Below, one piece after another: positions 41,411 to 50,211 of a stretch of DNA of 64,000 nt (position 1 is its first letter; every line of letters starts with the position of its first letter). This DNA comes from Nocardioides sp. URHA0032 (GTDB taxonomy: Bacteria > Actinomycetota > Actinomycetes > Propionibacteriales > Nocardioidaceae). The stretch lies in the NCBI RefSeq assembly GCF_000620645.1, contig NZ_JIAV01000020.1, positions 1 through 64,000 on the forward strand, read 5' to 3'. The position numbers were made by a program, and so were the translations under genes. The notes beneath the pieces are model-generated. The model made no database searches and was not told the DNA's origin. It worked only from the letters and a program-made list of their open reading frames with translations.

Positions 41411-41989
41411 ATGGCGCGCATGGAACCGGTCATCGGCGAGGACGGCGTCCCGCGCTGCCCGTGGGCCGGTGGCCCCGGGGTGATGCGCGACTACCACGAC
41501 ACCGAGTGGGGCAACCGCGTCAGCGGGGAGTCGGCGTACCTCGAGCGGCTGACGCTCGAAGCGTTCCAGTCCGGGCTCTCGTGGTCGACGATCCTCAACA
41601 AGCGGCCGGCGTTCCGCGAGGCCTTCCACGGCTTCGACGCCGAGGCGGTCGCGGCGTTCGGGCCCGGTGACGTCGAGCGGCTGATGCAGGAGCCGCGGAT
41701 CGTCCGCAACCGGATGAAGATCGAGGCCGCGGTCACGAACGCGCGGGCCACGGTGGCCCTGCGCGAGGCGGGCGGCCTGGAGTCGTTCGTGCTGTCCTTC
41801 GCTCCCGACGACCCGCCCGCCTGGGCCGACACCGCCGAGATGACGACGACGTCGGCGGAGTCGGTCGCGCTGTCCAAGGGCCTGAAGAAGCGCGGCTTCG
41901 CGTTCGTCGGTCCGACCACGATGTTCGCGCTGATGGAGGCGATCGGGGTCTTCGACCCCCACCTCGTCGGCTGCTTCAGGCGAAGCTGA
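41411..41989 (+). CDS. tag: DNA-3-methyladenine glycosylase I
   Basis: 192 residues from the ATG at 41411 (a second ATG three codons later). Zinc snap motif residues are present: Cys in RCPWAG, His in DYHDTEWG, and His/Cys in FDPHLVGCF at the end. The active site block is LEAFQSGLSWSTILNKRPAFREAF with the conserved Gln/Ser/Trp. The catalytic region WGNRVSGESAYLERL also fits. Excises 3-methyladenine from alkylated DNA. It follows the pirin gene by 24 bp, so the two may be co-transcribed. No ada or alkB partner nearby. Confidence 0.94.
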   Translation: MARMEPVIGEDGVPRCPWAGGPGVMRDYHDTEWGNRVSGESAYLERLTLEAFQSGLSWSTILNKRPAFREAFHGFDAEAVAAFGPGDVERLMQEPRIVRNRMKIEAAVTNARATVALREAGGLESFVLSFAPDDPPAWADTAEMTTTSAESVALSKGLKKRGFAFVGPTTMFALMEAIGVFDPHLVGCFRRS

Positions 41990-42005
41990 GGAGCGCCGCG
42001 AGTCC

Positions 42006-42623
42006 TCAGCGAACCAGAGCGGCGGCCTCCGCGGCGAGCATGCTGATCCGGTCCCAGTCCCCGGACGCGACCGCGTCCGCCGGCGTCAGCCAGGAGCCAC
42101 CGACGCAGCCGACGTTCGGCAGCGCGAGGTAGGCCGGAGCGGTGGCCGCGGTGATCCCGCCGGTCGGGCAGAAGCGGGCGGTCGGCACCGGCCCGGCGAC
42201 CGCCGTGAGGAATGCCGCGCCCCCGGACGCCTCGGCCGGGAAGAACTTGAGGTCGGTGACGCCCGCCTCGAGGGCGGCCAGCACCTCGGACACGGTGGCC
42301 ACACCCGGCAGGAACGGCAGCCCGGAGTCCTGCAGCGCGTGCAGCAGCGAGCCGGTGGTGCCGGGGGAGACCAGGAACTGCGCGCCCGCGTCGGCCGCCA
42401 GCTTCGCGTGCCCGGGCCGGGTGATGGTGCCGGCGCCGACCAGGATCTCGGGCACCTCGTCGGCGATCGCGCGGATGGCGTCGAGCGCGGCCGGGGTGCG
42501 CAGCGTCAGCTCGATGGCGGGCAGGCCGCCGGCGACCAGGGCGCGCGCGATCGCGACGCCCTCCTCGGCCGTCCCGGCCACGACGACCGGCAGCACCGGC
42601 ACGATCTCAAGCGGGCTGGACAA
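42006..42623 (-). CDS. eda: 2-keto-3-deoxy-6-phosphogluconate (KDPG) aldolase
   Basis: 205 residues from the ATG at 42623. Class I aldolase barrel: [52 protein letters not shown], and the Schiff-base Lys in [14 protein letters not shown], with FCPTGGI for phosphate. Cleaves KDPG to pyruvate and glyceraldehyde-3-phosphate. Its start overlaps the end of edd by 17 bp, giving the operon zwf-edd-eda, a complete Entner-Doudoroff route from glucose-6-phosphate except for a lactonase. Confidence 0.95.
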   Translation of the reverse strand: MSSPLEIVPVLPVVVAGTAEEGVAIARALVAGGLPAIELTLRTPAALDAIRAIADEVPEILVGAGTITRPGHAKLAADAGAQFLVSPGTTGSLLHALQDSGLPFLPGVATVSEVLAALEAGVTDLKFFPAEASGGAAFLTAVAGPVPTARFCPTGGITAATAPAYLALPNVGCVGGSWLTPADAVASGDWDRISMLAAEAAALVR

Positions 42624-44490
42624 CGGGTACCTCCTGGCCCGGGGCGCTCACGCCCGGGAAGACGCTGGCGCCGGTGTCGGCCGACCCGACGGTGGCGCGG
42701 AAGGCCGCGAAGAGCTCCCGGCCGGTGCCCGCCCACTCGGCGCCCTGGGGGGCGCGCCCGGTGGCGGGGCGGCGCTGCAGCTCGTGGTGGTCGACGTGCA
42801 GGTCGAGCAGGCCTCCGGCGGCGTCGACGGTGACGACGTCGCCGTCCTGCACCCGCGCGAGGGGGCCCCCGAGAGCGGCCTCGGGGGTCACGTGGATCGC
42901 GGCCGGGACCTTGCCCGACGCACCGGACATCCGGCCGTCGGTGACGATCGCGACCCGCTGTCCGCGGTCCTGCAGGACACCCAGCGCGGGCGTGAGCTTG
43001 TGGAGCTCGGGCATGCCGTTGGCGGCAGGGCCCTGGTAGCGGATGACCGCGACGAAGTCCCGGCCGTCGAGCGAGCCCGTCGCGAATGCGTCGAGGAAGT
43101 CGTGCTGGTCGTCGAAGACCACGGCCGGTGCCGAGACGAAGCGGTGCTCGGGCTTCACGGCGGAGGTCTTGATGACGGCGCGCCCGAGCGGCCCGGAGAG
43201 CAGCTGCAGGCCGCCGTCGGGGGTGAACGGGTCGGACGCGGGGCGCAGCACCTCGTGGTCGAGCGACTCCTTCGGTCCCTCTTCCCACGTCAGGTCGTCG
43301 CCACGCAGGACCGGCTCGCGCGTGTAGAGCGACAGTCCGCGGCCGGCGACGGTCCGCACGTCCTCGTGGAGCAGGCCCGCACGCAGCAGCGTGTGCACCA
43401 GGAACGCGATGCCACCGGCGGCGTGGAAGTGGTTCACGTCCGCCTCGCCGTTGGGGTACATCCGGCTGATCAGCGGCACCACGGCCGAGAGGTCGGACAG
43501 GTCGTCCCAGGTGAGGGTGATGCCCGCCGCGCGGGCGATCGCCACGAGGTGCATGGTGTGGTTCGTCGAGCCACCGCTGGCGAGCAGCGCCACGCACGCG
43601 TTGACGATGGCCTTCTCGCCGACGATCTCGCCGATCGGTGTGGGCTCCATCGTCGAGGAGTGACCGCCCTGCCGGGTCAGCTCGACCACGCGCCGCCCGG
43701 CCGCCCTCGTCAGGGCGTCCCGCAGGGGAGTGCCCGGGTTCACGAACGAGGAGCCCGGCAGGTGCAGGCCGAGGACCTCCATCAGCAGCTGGTTCGAGTT
43801 CGCGGTGCCGTAGAACGTGCAGGTGCCGCCGGAGTGATACGACGCCGACTCGGCCTCGAGCAGCTCCTCGCGGCCGACCTTGCCCTCGGCGTACAGCTGG
43901 CGGATCCTCGCCTTCTCGGAGTTCGGCAGGCCCGAGGTCATCGGGCCGGCGGGCACGAAGACCGTCGGCAGGTGGCCGAAGGAGAGCGCGCCGATCAGCA
44001 GGCCGGGCGTGATCTTGTCGCAGACGCCGAGCATCAGGACGCCGTCGAACATCTCGTGCGAGAGCGCGATCGCCGCCGACATCGCGATCACGTCGCGGCT
44101 GTAGAGCGAGAGCTGCATGCCGTCGCGGCCCTGGGTGATGCCGTCGCACATGGCGGGCACGCCGCCGGCGAACTGCGCGATGCCGCCGGCCCGCACGACG
44201 GCCTTCTTCAGCGACTCCGGGTAGTCGCGGTAGGGCTGGTGGGCCGAGAGCATGTCGTTGTACGACGAGACGATGGCGACGTTCGGCTTCACGCTGCCGC
44301 GGAGCGCGGCCTTGCCCGCGGGCTCGGCGGCGGCGAAGCCGTGCGCGAGGTTGGCGCAGGCGAGGCGTCCGCGGGCCGGGCCGGCGTCCGCCGCCGCCCG
44401 GATCCGGGCGAGGTACTCGGTCCGTCCCGCGGTGCTCCGCTCGGCGATGCGGGCGGTCACCTCGGCGACGGTGCGGTGGAGTGCGTTCAC
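42607..44490 (-). CDS. edd: 6-phosphogluconate dehydratase
   Basis: 627 residues from a GTG at 44490. IlvD/Edd family: iron-sulfur cysteines in [19 protein letters not shown] and [15 protein letters not shown]; conserved [13 protein letters not shown], and [23 protein letters not shown] near the end. Converts 6-phosphogluconate to KDPG. Overlaps zwf by 4 bp (GTGA) and eda by 17 bp. Dihydroxyacid dehydratase (IlvD) is the alternative, but the neighbours and the [27 protein letters not shown] block favour Edd. Confidence 0.95.
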   Translation of the reverse strand: MNALHRTVAEVTARIAERSTAGRTEYLARIRAAADAGPARGRLACANLAHGFAAAEPAGKAALRGSVKPNVAIVSSYNDMLSAHQPYRDYPESLKKAVVRAGGIAQFAGGVPAMCDGITQGRDGMQLSLYSRDVIAMSAAIALSHEMFDGVLMLGVCDKITPGLLIGALSFGHLPTVFVPAGPMTSGLPNSEKARIRQLYAEGKVGREELLEAESASYHSGGTCTFYGTANSNQLLMEVLGLHLPGSSFVNPGTPLRDALTRAAGRRVVELTRQGGHSSTMEPTPIGEIVGEKAIVNACVALLASGGSTNHTMHLVAIARAAGITLTWDDLSDLSAVVPLISRMYPNGEADVNHFHAAGGIAFLVHTLLRAGLLHEDVRTVAGRGLSLYTREPVLRGDDLTWEEGPKESLDHEVLRPASDPFTPDGGLQLLSGPLGRAVIKTSAVKPEHRFVSAPAVVFDDQHDFLDAFATGSLDGRDFVAVIRYQGPAANGMPELHKLTPALGVLQDRGQRVAIVTDGRMSGASGKVPAAIHVTPEAALGGPLARVQDGDVVTVDAAGGLLDLHVDHHELQRRPATGRAPQGAEWAGTGRELFAAFRATVGSADTGASVFPGVSAPGQEVPVVQPA

Positions 44491-45983
44491 TGGTCGGGCT
44501 CCTGCCAGGTCCGGCCGTCGCGCTCGAGGAGCGTGGCGGCGGCGGGGGGTCCGTCGGTGCCGGCGGCGTACCGCTTCGGCCGGTCGGGCGAGGTCGCCCA
44601 GCGCTGGAGGATCGGCTCGGTCCAGGTCCACGCGGCCTCGACCTCGTCGCGGCGCATGAACAGCGTCGGGTTGCCCTTGATGACGTCCATGAGCAGCCGC
44701 TCGTAGGCGTCGGGCAGGCGCACGTCGAAGGCGGCCGCATAGCTGAGGTCGAGCGAGACCGGCCGCAGCCGGTAGCCGCCAGGGCCGGGTTCCTTGGCGG
44801 TCAGGTGCAGCCGCATGCCCTCGTCGGGCTGGACCAGGATGTGCAGCCGGTTCGGGGCGGTCGCGCCTTCGGCGCCGGGGAACATCGAGTGCGGCGGCTC
44901 CTTGAACACCACCACGATCTCCGAAGCGCGGTGGTCCATCCGCTTGCCGGTGCGCAGGTAGAAGGGGACGCCGGCCCAGCGCCAGTTCTGCACCTCGGTC
45001 TTCAGGGCGACGAAGGTCTCGGTCCGGGAGCCGCCGTGCCCCAGGTCGTCGGAGTACGACGGGACCGGGGCCCCGTCGACCAGCCCGGCGCCGTACCGGC
45101 CGCGGACGGTGTCGTGGTCGACGTCGGCCGGCGACATCGGCTTCAGGGCCTGGAGCACCTTGAGCTTCTCGTCGCGGACCGTCTCGCGCCCGACGTAGGT
45201 CGGCGGCTCCATCGCGACCAGGCAGAGCAGCTGGAGCAGGTGGTTCTGGACCATGTCGCGCAGCGCGCCGGCGTTGTCGTAGTACTCGCCGCGGCCGCCG
45301 ACGCCGACGGTCTCGGAGACGGTGATCTGCACGTGGTCGACCCAGCGGGAGTTCCACAGCGGCTCGAGGAAGGCGTTGGCGAAGCGCGTCACCAGCAGGT
45401 TCTGGACGCTCTCCTTGCCGAGATAGTGGTCGATCCGGAAGATCTGCGCCTCGTCGAAGACCCCTCCGACGGCGGCGTTGACCTCGCGGGCCGACGCGAG
45501 GTCGTGGCCGATCGGCTTCTCGAGCACCACGCGGGCGCGCTCGTCGACCACCCCGATCTCGTCGAGGCGCCGGCAGATGGCACCGAAGAGCTTCGGGGCG
45601 ACCGCGAGGTAGAACACCCGGACCGCGTCCTCGGGGTGCGGGCGGTCCTTGAGCAGGGCGTGGAAGCGGTGCCAGTCGTCAGGATTCTCGGCGTCCAGCA
45701 TCAGGTGGTGCAGCCGGGCCAGGAAGCGGTCGAGCGCACCGTCGTAGAGGTCCGCGGCGTCGACGTACGTCGCGAGCGCGGTGCGCACCACCGAGCGCCA
45801 GGCGTCGTCGTCGAGGTCGGTCATGGACACGCCGAGGATCCGGTAGTCGGCGGGGAGCTGCCCCTCGAGGTCGCGGTGGTAGAGCGCCGGCAGCAGCTTG
45901 CGGAGGGCGAGGTCGCCGGTCCCGCCGAAGACGGTGAAGTCACACGTCTCGGGGAGCACGTTCGGGGCCGGAGCGGGTTCCAT
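44487..45983 (-). CDS. zwf: glucose-6-phosphate dehydrogenase
   Basis: 498 residues from the ATG at 45983, with GGAG at 4-7 bases; a GTG three codons upstream also opens the frame. NADP fold [23 protein letters not shown], then [14 protein letters not shown], the active-site [21 protein letters not shown], and the C-terminal sheet with QILQ-type motifs ([23 protein letters not shown]). Oxidises glucose-6-phosphate to the lactone. First gene of the zwf-edd-eda operon. Promoter and candidate operator lie in the 87-bp gap to the divergent ROK gene. Confidence 0.96.
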   Translation of the reverse strand: MEPAPAPNVLPETCDFTVFGGTGDLALRKLLPALYHRDLEGQLPADYRILGVSMTDLDDDAWRSVVRTALATYVDAADLYDGALDRFLARLHHLMLDAENPDDWHRFHALLKDRPHPEDAVRVFYLAVAPKLFGAICRRLDEIGVVDERARVVLEKPIGHDLASAREVNAAVGGVFDEAQIFRIDHYLGKESVQNLLVTRFANAFLEPLWNSRWVDHVQITVSETVGVGGRGEYYDNAGALRDMVQNHLLQLLCLVAMEPPTYVGRETVRDEKLKVLQALKPMSPADVDHDTVRGRYGAGLVDGAPVPSYSDDLGHGGSRTETFVALKTEVQNWRWAGVPFYLRTGKRMDHRASEIVVVFKEPPHSMFPGAEGATAPNRLHILVQPDEGMRLHLTAKEPGPGGYRLRPVSLDLSYAAAFDVRLPDAYERLLMDVIKGNPTLFMRRDEVEAAWTWTEPILQRWATSPDRPKRYAAGTDGPPAAATLLERDGRTWQEPDQ

Positions 45984-46020
45984 GAGCTCCACGGTAGGGA
46001 CGAGTTAGGTCCATCGCAAG

Positions 46021-46032
46021 ACGTACATACGT
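46021..46032. promoter_or_regulatory. candidate operator: ACGTA-CA-TACGT palindrome between zwf and the ROK regulator
   Basis: Perfect 5-bp arms with a 2-bp spacer in the 87-bp divergent gap. A second partial GACGT is present at 46053-46057. This would be a natural site for the ROK protein to control both itself and the Entner-Doudoroff operon. Confidence 0.4.
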
Positions 46033-46058
46033 TTTTTCAGGATCAAAGTAGGGACGTT

Positions 46059-46064
46059 TATGCT
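46059..46064 (+). promoter_or_regulatory. candidate -10 box (TATGCT) placing transcription start at the ROK GTG
   Basis: TATGCT ends 6 bp before the GTG at 46071 and there is no Shine-Dalgarno sequence in between, so the mRNA would begin at or beside the start codon, a leaderless arrangement common in actinobacteria. The -35 region is weak. Confidence 0.35.
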
Positions 46065-46070
46065 TCCCGC

Positions 46071-47270
46071 GTGACCCAGGTGGTGGAGACCCGCGAGACC
46101 GCGGCGCCGGCGACGGCCGGCGAGCTGCTCGAGCTCGTGCGCACCGGCCGCGCGGCGACCCGTTCCCAGCTCCGCGCCCTCACCGGGCTGTCCCGCACCG
46201 CCGTCACGGCGCGCGTGTCGGCCCTGACCAGCGCGGGGCTGCTGCAGATCGGCGAGGAGCTCGCGTCCACCGGGGGCCGCCCCCCGGGCGCGCTGGTCTT
46301 CAACCGGCACGCGGGCGTCGTGCTGGCCGTCGCGATCGGCCGGTCCCGGAGCCAGCTCGCGGTGCTCGACCTGGACGGGCAGGAGCTCGCCGCGGACTCC
46401 CGCGACCACGAGGTCGGCGTCGGCCCGGACGAGCTGCTGCCCGACGTCGCCGGACGGCTCACGGCGCTGCTCCAGGACGTCGCACCGCCGGTGCTCGGGA
46501 TCGGCCTCAGCCTCCCCGGCACGCTCGACTCGGTCCGCGGCCTGTCCATCGGCTCCCCGGTGATGTCCGGCTGGGACGGCGTCCAGCTCGCGCCGTACTT
46601 CGGCGAGGTCGCGGACGCCCCGCTGTTCGTGGCCAACGACGCCGATGTGCTGGCGCGGTCCGAGCTGCTCGGGGGCGCCGGAGTCCTCGACGACGTGCTG
46701 GTGGTGAAGGCGTCCACCGGTCTCGGGCTCGGGATCGTCGCCGACGGCCGGGTGCTCAGCGGCCATCTCGGCGCCGCGGGCGAGATCGGGCACACGACCG
46801 TGGACGCCGCCGGCGACCTGCCGTGCCGGTGCGGCGCGACGGGCTGCCTGGAGACCATCGCCGGCGGCTGGGCCCTGGTCGCCCGGCTGGCCTCGGAGAC
46901 CGATCACCACGAGCAGCCGGTCGATCATGTCCGCGACCTGGTCGCGCTCGCCCTGCAGGGCGACTCCTTCGCCCGGGGGCTCCTGCGCGACAGCGGGAGG
47001 GAGCTCGGCGAGGTGCTCGCGGTGGCGATCAACCTGCTCAACCCTGCTGCCGTGGTCATCGGGGGAGACATGGCCGCGGCGTTCGACTTCTACGTCGCGG
47101 GCGTGCGCGAGAGCGTCTACCGGCGCTCGGCCCCGCTGGCCACCCGCGACCTCCAGTTCCTCCCGGCCACGCACGGCGACCGCGCTGGCGTCGTGGGCTG
47201 CGGGGCGCTCGCGCTCGACCACGTGCTGTCGCCCGTGGCCGTCGACGCGCGACTGGCGACCGGGGGCTGA
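46071..47270 (+). CDS. ROK-family transcriptional regulator
   Basis: 399 residues from the GTG at 46071. N-terminal winged helix (TRSQLRALTGLSRTAVTARVSALTSAGLL, about residues 28-55) is followed by the ROK sugar-kinase-like domain: LGIGLSLPGTLDS, VANDADVLARSELLGG, VLVVKASTGLGLGIVADGRVLSG, and the zinc motif CRCGATGCLETIAGG with GEIGHTTVD. Such proteins bind a sugar or sugar phosphate and release DNA. It diverges from zwf-edd-eda, so it likely regulates that operon in response to a glucose-related ligand. The kinase catalytic Asp lies in a VANDADV block and may be retained, but a regulator role is favoured. Confidence 0.88.
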   Translation: MTQVVETRETAAPATAGELLELVRTGRAATRSQLRALTGLSRTAVTARVSALTSAGLLQIGEELASTGGRPPGALVFNRHAGVVLAVAIGRSRSQLAVLDLDGQELAADSRDHEVGVGPDELLPDVAGRLTALLQDVAPPVLGIGLSLPGTLDSVRGLSIGSPVMSGWDGVQLAPYFGEVADAPLFVANDADVLARSELLGGAGVLDDVLVVKASTGLGLGIVADGRVLSGHLGAAGEIGHTTVDAAGDLPCRCGATGCLETIAGGWALVARLASETDHHEQPVDHVRDLVALALQGDSFARGLLRDSGRELGEVLAVAINLLNPAAVVIGGDMAAAFDFYVAGVRESVYRRSAPLATRDLQFLPATHGDRAGVVGCGALALDHVLSPVAVDARLATGG

Positions 47271-47272
47271 GG

Positions 47273-47815
47273 TCAGCCGACGTCGTGCGACAGCGAGTCG
47301 ACGACCACGGCGATCGCGAGCACCAGCGCCGGGTTCTCGCCCGGGCCGATCTCGACGCCGTACGTGTCGGCGATCCGGAACCACCGCTTGGAGACCTCGG
47401 CCACCTTGTCGCGCCCACGGCTGATCTCGAACTCGTGGTCGACGATGTTGCCCTGGACGTCGAGCTCGTCGCCTCCGGCCAGCTTGACGTGGTAGCGCTC
47501 CCGCAGCGGCGAGATCATCGCCTTCTTGACCGTGGCGACGTCTTTGCCGTCGGCGTCCTCGATGGCCATCGTGTCCCGGATGCTGAGCTTGCGCTCCTGG
47601 ATCTTCAGCAGCTCGCGCCCCGAAGCGTCCTCCAGCACGAGGGTCTGCCTGATGCGGAGCGCCTTCCCGTCGACCTTGAAGGCGCGGTCCCCGCCCTCGT
47701 CCTCGATCCAGTAGTCGTCGCCGATCGAGAACAGCTTCTCCCGCATCCGGTACGTCGTGCCACCCCCACCCCGGCGGTCCTCGCGGCGGTCCTGGCGTCG
47801 GTCCCTCAGTCCCAT
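47273..47815 (-). CDS. LURP-one-related (tubby-like C-terminal fold) protein
   Basis: 180 residues from the ATG at 47815 (an ATG 23 codons later is an alternative start, removing an Arg/Asp-rich N-terminus). The body is a repeated beta pattern: YRMREKLFSIGDDYWIEDEGGDRAFKVDGKALRIRQTLVLEDASGRELLKIQERKLSIRDTMAIEDADGKDVATVKK, then ISRGRDKVAEVSKRWFRIADTYGVEI, the LOR/tubby barrel around a central helix. Family members may bind membrane phospholipid; function in bacteria is unknown. Its 3' end almost touches the convergent ROK gene. Confidence 0.82.
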   Translation of the reverse strand: MGLRDRRQDRREDRRGGGGTTYRMREKLFSIGDDYWIEDEGGDRAFKVDGKALRIRQTLVLEDASGRELLKIQERKLSIRDTMAIEDADGKDVATVKKAMISPLRERYHVKLAGGDELDVQGNIVDHEFEISRGRDKVAEVSKRWFRIADTYGVEIGPGENPALVLAIAVVVDSLSHDVG

Positions 47816-47887
47816 GCGGCCATCGTCGTCCCGTCCCTGCCCGGTGGCATCACCTGATCCGGGCGACCGCGCACTAGGGTCACGGCC

Positions 47888-48250
47888 GTGGACGCGAACA
47901 CCTGGCTGTGGATCCTCGCCGCCTTCCTGGCCGCGATCTTCCTCGGCACCGGAGCCCTCAAGCTGACCCGCTCGCGCGAGGAGATCGTGGCGGCCGGGAT
48001 GACGTGGGCCGGCGCGTACTCCGACCGGACCCTGCGCCGGCTCGGCTGGGCGGAGGTGATCGGCGCGGTCGGCGTCCTGATCCCGTACGTCGCGCCCTTC
48101 GCTGCGGTGTTCCTCGCAGTCGTGGCCCTGGTCGAGCTGGTGACGCACGTGCGGCGGCTCGAGCTCTTCCCCGACGCCCTGCGCACCCTCGCCCTCGTCG
48201 TCATGTGCGTCGTCCAGGCGGTCTACCGCTTCGGCCCCGAGGCGTTCTGA
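47888..48250 (+). CDS. DoxX-like small membrane protein
   Basis: 120 residues with four hydrophobic segments: WLWILAAFLAAIFLGTGALKL, LGWAEVIGAVGVLIPYVAPFAAVFLAVVALVELV, and LRTLALVVMCVVQAVYRFG near the end. The Lys/Arg pair after the first helix (LKLTRSREE) and the short length fit DoxX/DoxD family proteins, of uncertain role in redox or membrane integrity. Transcribed 20 bp before the amidase gene, so the two probably share a transcript. Confidence 0.75.
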   Translation: MDANTWLWILAAFLAAIFLGTGALKLTRSREEIVAAGMTWAGAYSDRTLRRLGWAEVIGAVGVLIPYVAPFAAVFLAVVALVELVTHVRRLELFPDALRTLALVVMCVVQAVYRFGPEAF

Positions 48251-48269
48251 CTGGGACTAGCCTCACCCC

Positions 48270-49670
48270 GTGACCCGAGTACACGCCTTCGGCGACGACG
48301 CCCTCGGCGACCGCGACGCGGTCGGCCTGGTGACCGCGATCCAGGAGGGCGAGGTGGCGATCCCCGAGGTGATCGAGGCCGCGATCGCCCGCACCGAGCG
48401 GCTCCAGCCCGAGCTCAACGGCGTCGCCTACGTCGCCTACGACCGGGCCCGCGCCGAGGCCCGCGACCCGCGCGGCGGCTTCTTCGCCGGTGTCCCGACG
48501 TTCCTCAAGGACAACGTCGACGTCGCCGGCATGCCGACCCAGCAGGGCTGCGACGCCTACCGCGCCCGCCCCGCAGCTCAGGACGGTGACTTCGCCCGGA
48601 TGTTCCTCGCCACCGGTCTGGTCCCGATCGGGAAGACCCAGCTGTCCGAGTTCGGGTTCAGCCCGTCCGCCGAGCACCCGCGGATCGGCCCGGTCCGCTC
48701 GCCGTGGGACCCCGCCCACACCGCCAGCGCGTCGTCGGCAGGTACGGCGGCGCTCGTCGCCGCCGGCGCCGTACCCCTCGCGCACGGCAACGACGGCGGC
48801 GGCTCCATCCGCATCCCGGCGGCGGTCAACGGCCTGGTCGGGCTCAAGCCGACCCGCGACCGGCTCGCCCAGGACAAGGTCACCCGGCAGATGCCGATCC
48901 GGATCGTCTCCGACGGCGTGCTGACCCGCTCGGTGCGCGACACCGCGGCGTTCCTCCGCGAGGCCGAGCAGGTCTACCGTGCGCTGAAGCTGCCGCCGAT
49001 CGGTGACGTGACCCGTCCCGGCCGCACCCGGCTCCGGGTCGCGGTGCACACCCGCGGCATCGGCCGGGACGCCGACCCGGAGGTGGTCGAGCTCACCCTC
49101 AAGACCGCGAAGCTGCTCGAGGAGCTCGGCCACGAGGTCGAGGTCGTCCCGCACCCGGCGCCCTCCTCGGTGCCCGACGACTTCCTGCTCTACTGGTCGA
49201 TGCTCGCGATGATGATCGTGCGCACCGGGCGGCGCACCCTCGGCCCGTCGTTCGACCGGACCCGCCTGGACAACCTCACGCTGGGCCTCGACCGGCACTG
49301 CCGGGGCCGGCTGCACCGGCTGCCCGGCGCGATCGGCCGGCTGCGCCGGCTGCCGCGGCTCTCCGCGGACTTCCACCGGCGGTACGACGTCGCGCTGACG
49401 CCCACGCTGGCGCTCACCACCCCGCTGGTCGGCCACCTCGACCCGATGAACGACTTCGAGACCGTGATGGAGCGGATCCTCGAGTGGGTCGCGTTCACGC
49501 CGTGGCAGAACGCGACCGGCGATCCGGCGGTCTCGCTGCCGCTGGCGAGCTCGTCGGCGGGACTGCCGCAGGGGATGATGCTGTCGGCCGGTGCGGGCCG
49601 GGAATCCACCCTCCTGGAGCTGGCTCTCGAGCTCGAGGAAGCGGCTCCTTGGAGGACGCTGACAGGCTGA
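48270..49670 (+). CDS. amidase (amidase signature family)
   Basis: 466 residues. Ser-Ser-Lys triad region: Lys in GVPTFLKDNVDVAGMPTQQG (about residue 79), and the Gly/Ser-rich stretch ASASSAGTAALVAAGAVPLAHGNDGGGSIRIPAAVNGLVGLKPT that holds the cis-Ser and nucleophile Ser. The late WVAFTPWQNATGDPAVSLPL matches the family end. Hydrolyses an amide C-N bond; the substrate is not apparent. Not a GatA: no gatB or gatC follows, and the C-terminal end is short. The next feature is tRNA-Thr. Confidence 0.88.
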   Translation: MTRVHAFGDDALGDRDAVGLVTAIQEGEVAIPEVIEAAIARTERLQPELNGVAYVAYDRARAEARDPRGGFFAGVPTFLKDNVDVAGMPTQQGCDAYRARPAAQDGDFARMFLATGLVPIGKTQLSEFGFSPSAEHPRIGPVRSPWDPAHTASASSAGTAALVAAGAVPLAHGNDGGGSIRIPAAVNGLVGLKPTRDRLAQDKVTRQMPIRIVSDGVLTRSVRDTAAFLREAEQVYRALKLPPIGDVTRPGRTRLRVAVHTRGIGRDADPEVVELTLKTAKLLEELGHEVEVVPHPAPSSVPDDFLLYWSMLAMMIVRTGRRTLGPSFDRTRLDNLTLGLDRHCRGRLHRLPGAIGRLRRLPRLSADFHRRYDVALTPTLALTTPLVGHLDPMNDFETVMERILEWVAFTPWQNATGDPAVSLPLASSSAGLPQGMMLSAGAGRESTLLELALELEEAAPWRTLTG

Positions 49671-49732
49671 AATCCAGGCTCCCGGCCTCGATTTCTCGTT
49701 ACCGGAGAGCCTGTGTATCGTTCTCCGTCGTT

Positions 49733-49805
49733 GCCCCTTTAGCTCAGTCGGCAGAGCGTCTCCATGGTAAGGAGAAGGTCTACGGTTCGATTCCGTAAAG
49801 GGGCT
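49733..49805 (+). tRNA. tRNA-Thr (anticodon GGT)
   Basis: Full cloverleaf by eye: 7-bp acceptor GCCCCTT/AAGGGGC, anticodon arm TCTCC/GGAGA around loop ATGGTAA giving GGT, and T arm TACGG/CCGTA around TTCGATT. 73 nt with an unpaired T discriminator; CCA is not encoded. First of two clustered tRNA genes ahead of rpmG. Confidence 0.97.
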
Positions 49806-49858
49806 CTGGGCAGGACCCTGGACGGACCGGTTAATCTGGTTCGGACAGCCGTGCCCGT

Positions 49859-49932
49859 GGCGGGGTAGCTCAGGTGGTTAGAGCACACGGCTCATAATCG
49901 TGGTGTCGCGGGTTCGAGTCCCGCCCCCGCTA
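49859..49932 (+). tRNA. tRNA-Met (anticodon CAT)
   Basis: Acceptor GGCGGGG pairs with CCCCGCT (G-T at the first pair), anticodon arm CACGG/TCGTG around CTCATAA giving CAT, and T arm GCGGG/CCCGC around TTCGAGT. 74 nt with A discriminator. The T loop and acceptor are those of an elongator rather than initiator tRNA (the first pair is present). 53 bp after tRNA-Thr and 42 bp before rpmG. Confidence 0.95.
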
Positions 49933-49974
49933 CTCACATCCTGCGACACCTGTACCGACAAGCAAGGACTTCCC

Positions 49975-50145
49975 GTGGCCAGCAAGAGCTCCGACGTTCG
50001 CCCCAAGATCACGCTCGCCTGTGTCGAGTGCAAGGAGCGGAACTACATCACCAAGAAGAACCGGCGCAACGACCCCGACCGGCTCGAGATGATGAAGTTC
50101 TGCCCGCGCGACCGCAGGCACACCCTGCACCGTGAGACCCGCTGA
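49975..50145 (+). CDS. rpmG: 50S ribosomal protein L33
   Basis: 56 residues from the GTG at 49975 (AAGGA 7 bases upstream). It has a zinc-type pair [10 protein letters not shown] and a later Cys in [10 protein letters not shown], so three of the four zinc Cys; the fourth position is Asp, giving a half-lost zinc site. The context between tRNA-Met and the MaoC pair matches the actinobacterial rpmG2 position. A terminator hairpin follows the stop. Confidence 0.95.
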   Translation: MASKSSDVRPKITLACVECKERNYITKKNRRNDPDRLEMMKFCPRDRRHTLHRETR

Positions 50146-50159
50146 TCGACCCGTCTTCC

Positions 50160-50191
50160 GACAGCCCGCCAGGTTCGCCCGGCGGGCTGTC
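50160..50191 (+). terminator. rho-independent-type hairpin after rpmG
   Basis: GACAGCCCGCC at 50160-50170 pairs perfectly with GGCGGGCTGTC at 50181-50191 around a 10-nt loop. Only a weak T stretch follows (CGCATTTC). It separates rpmG from the convergent lipoprotein gene. Confidence 0.75.
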
Positions 50192-50211
50192 CGCATTTCA
50201 GATCCGGCACC

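Noticed and set aside
39518..41962. Minus-strand open frame running through pirin and tag genes
   Set aside because: Only the first 264 codons (39518-40312) make a protein-like product; the remainder is antisense of confident genes.
42506..45357. Very long minus-strand frames through edd and zwf
   Set aside because: Extensions of real genes into wrong frames; starts at 44490 and 45983 explain the true products.
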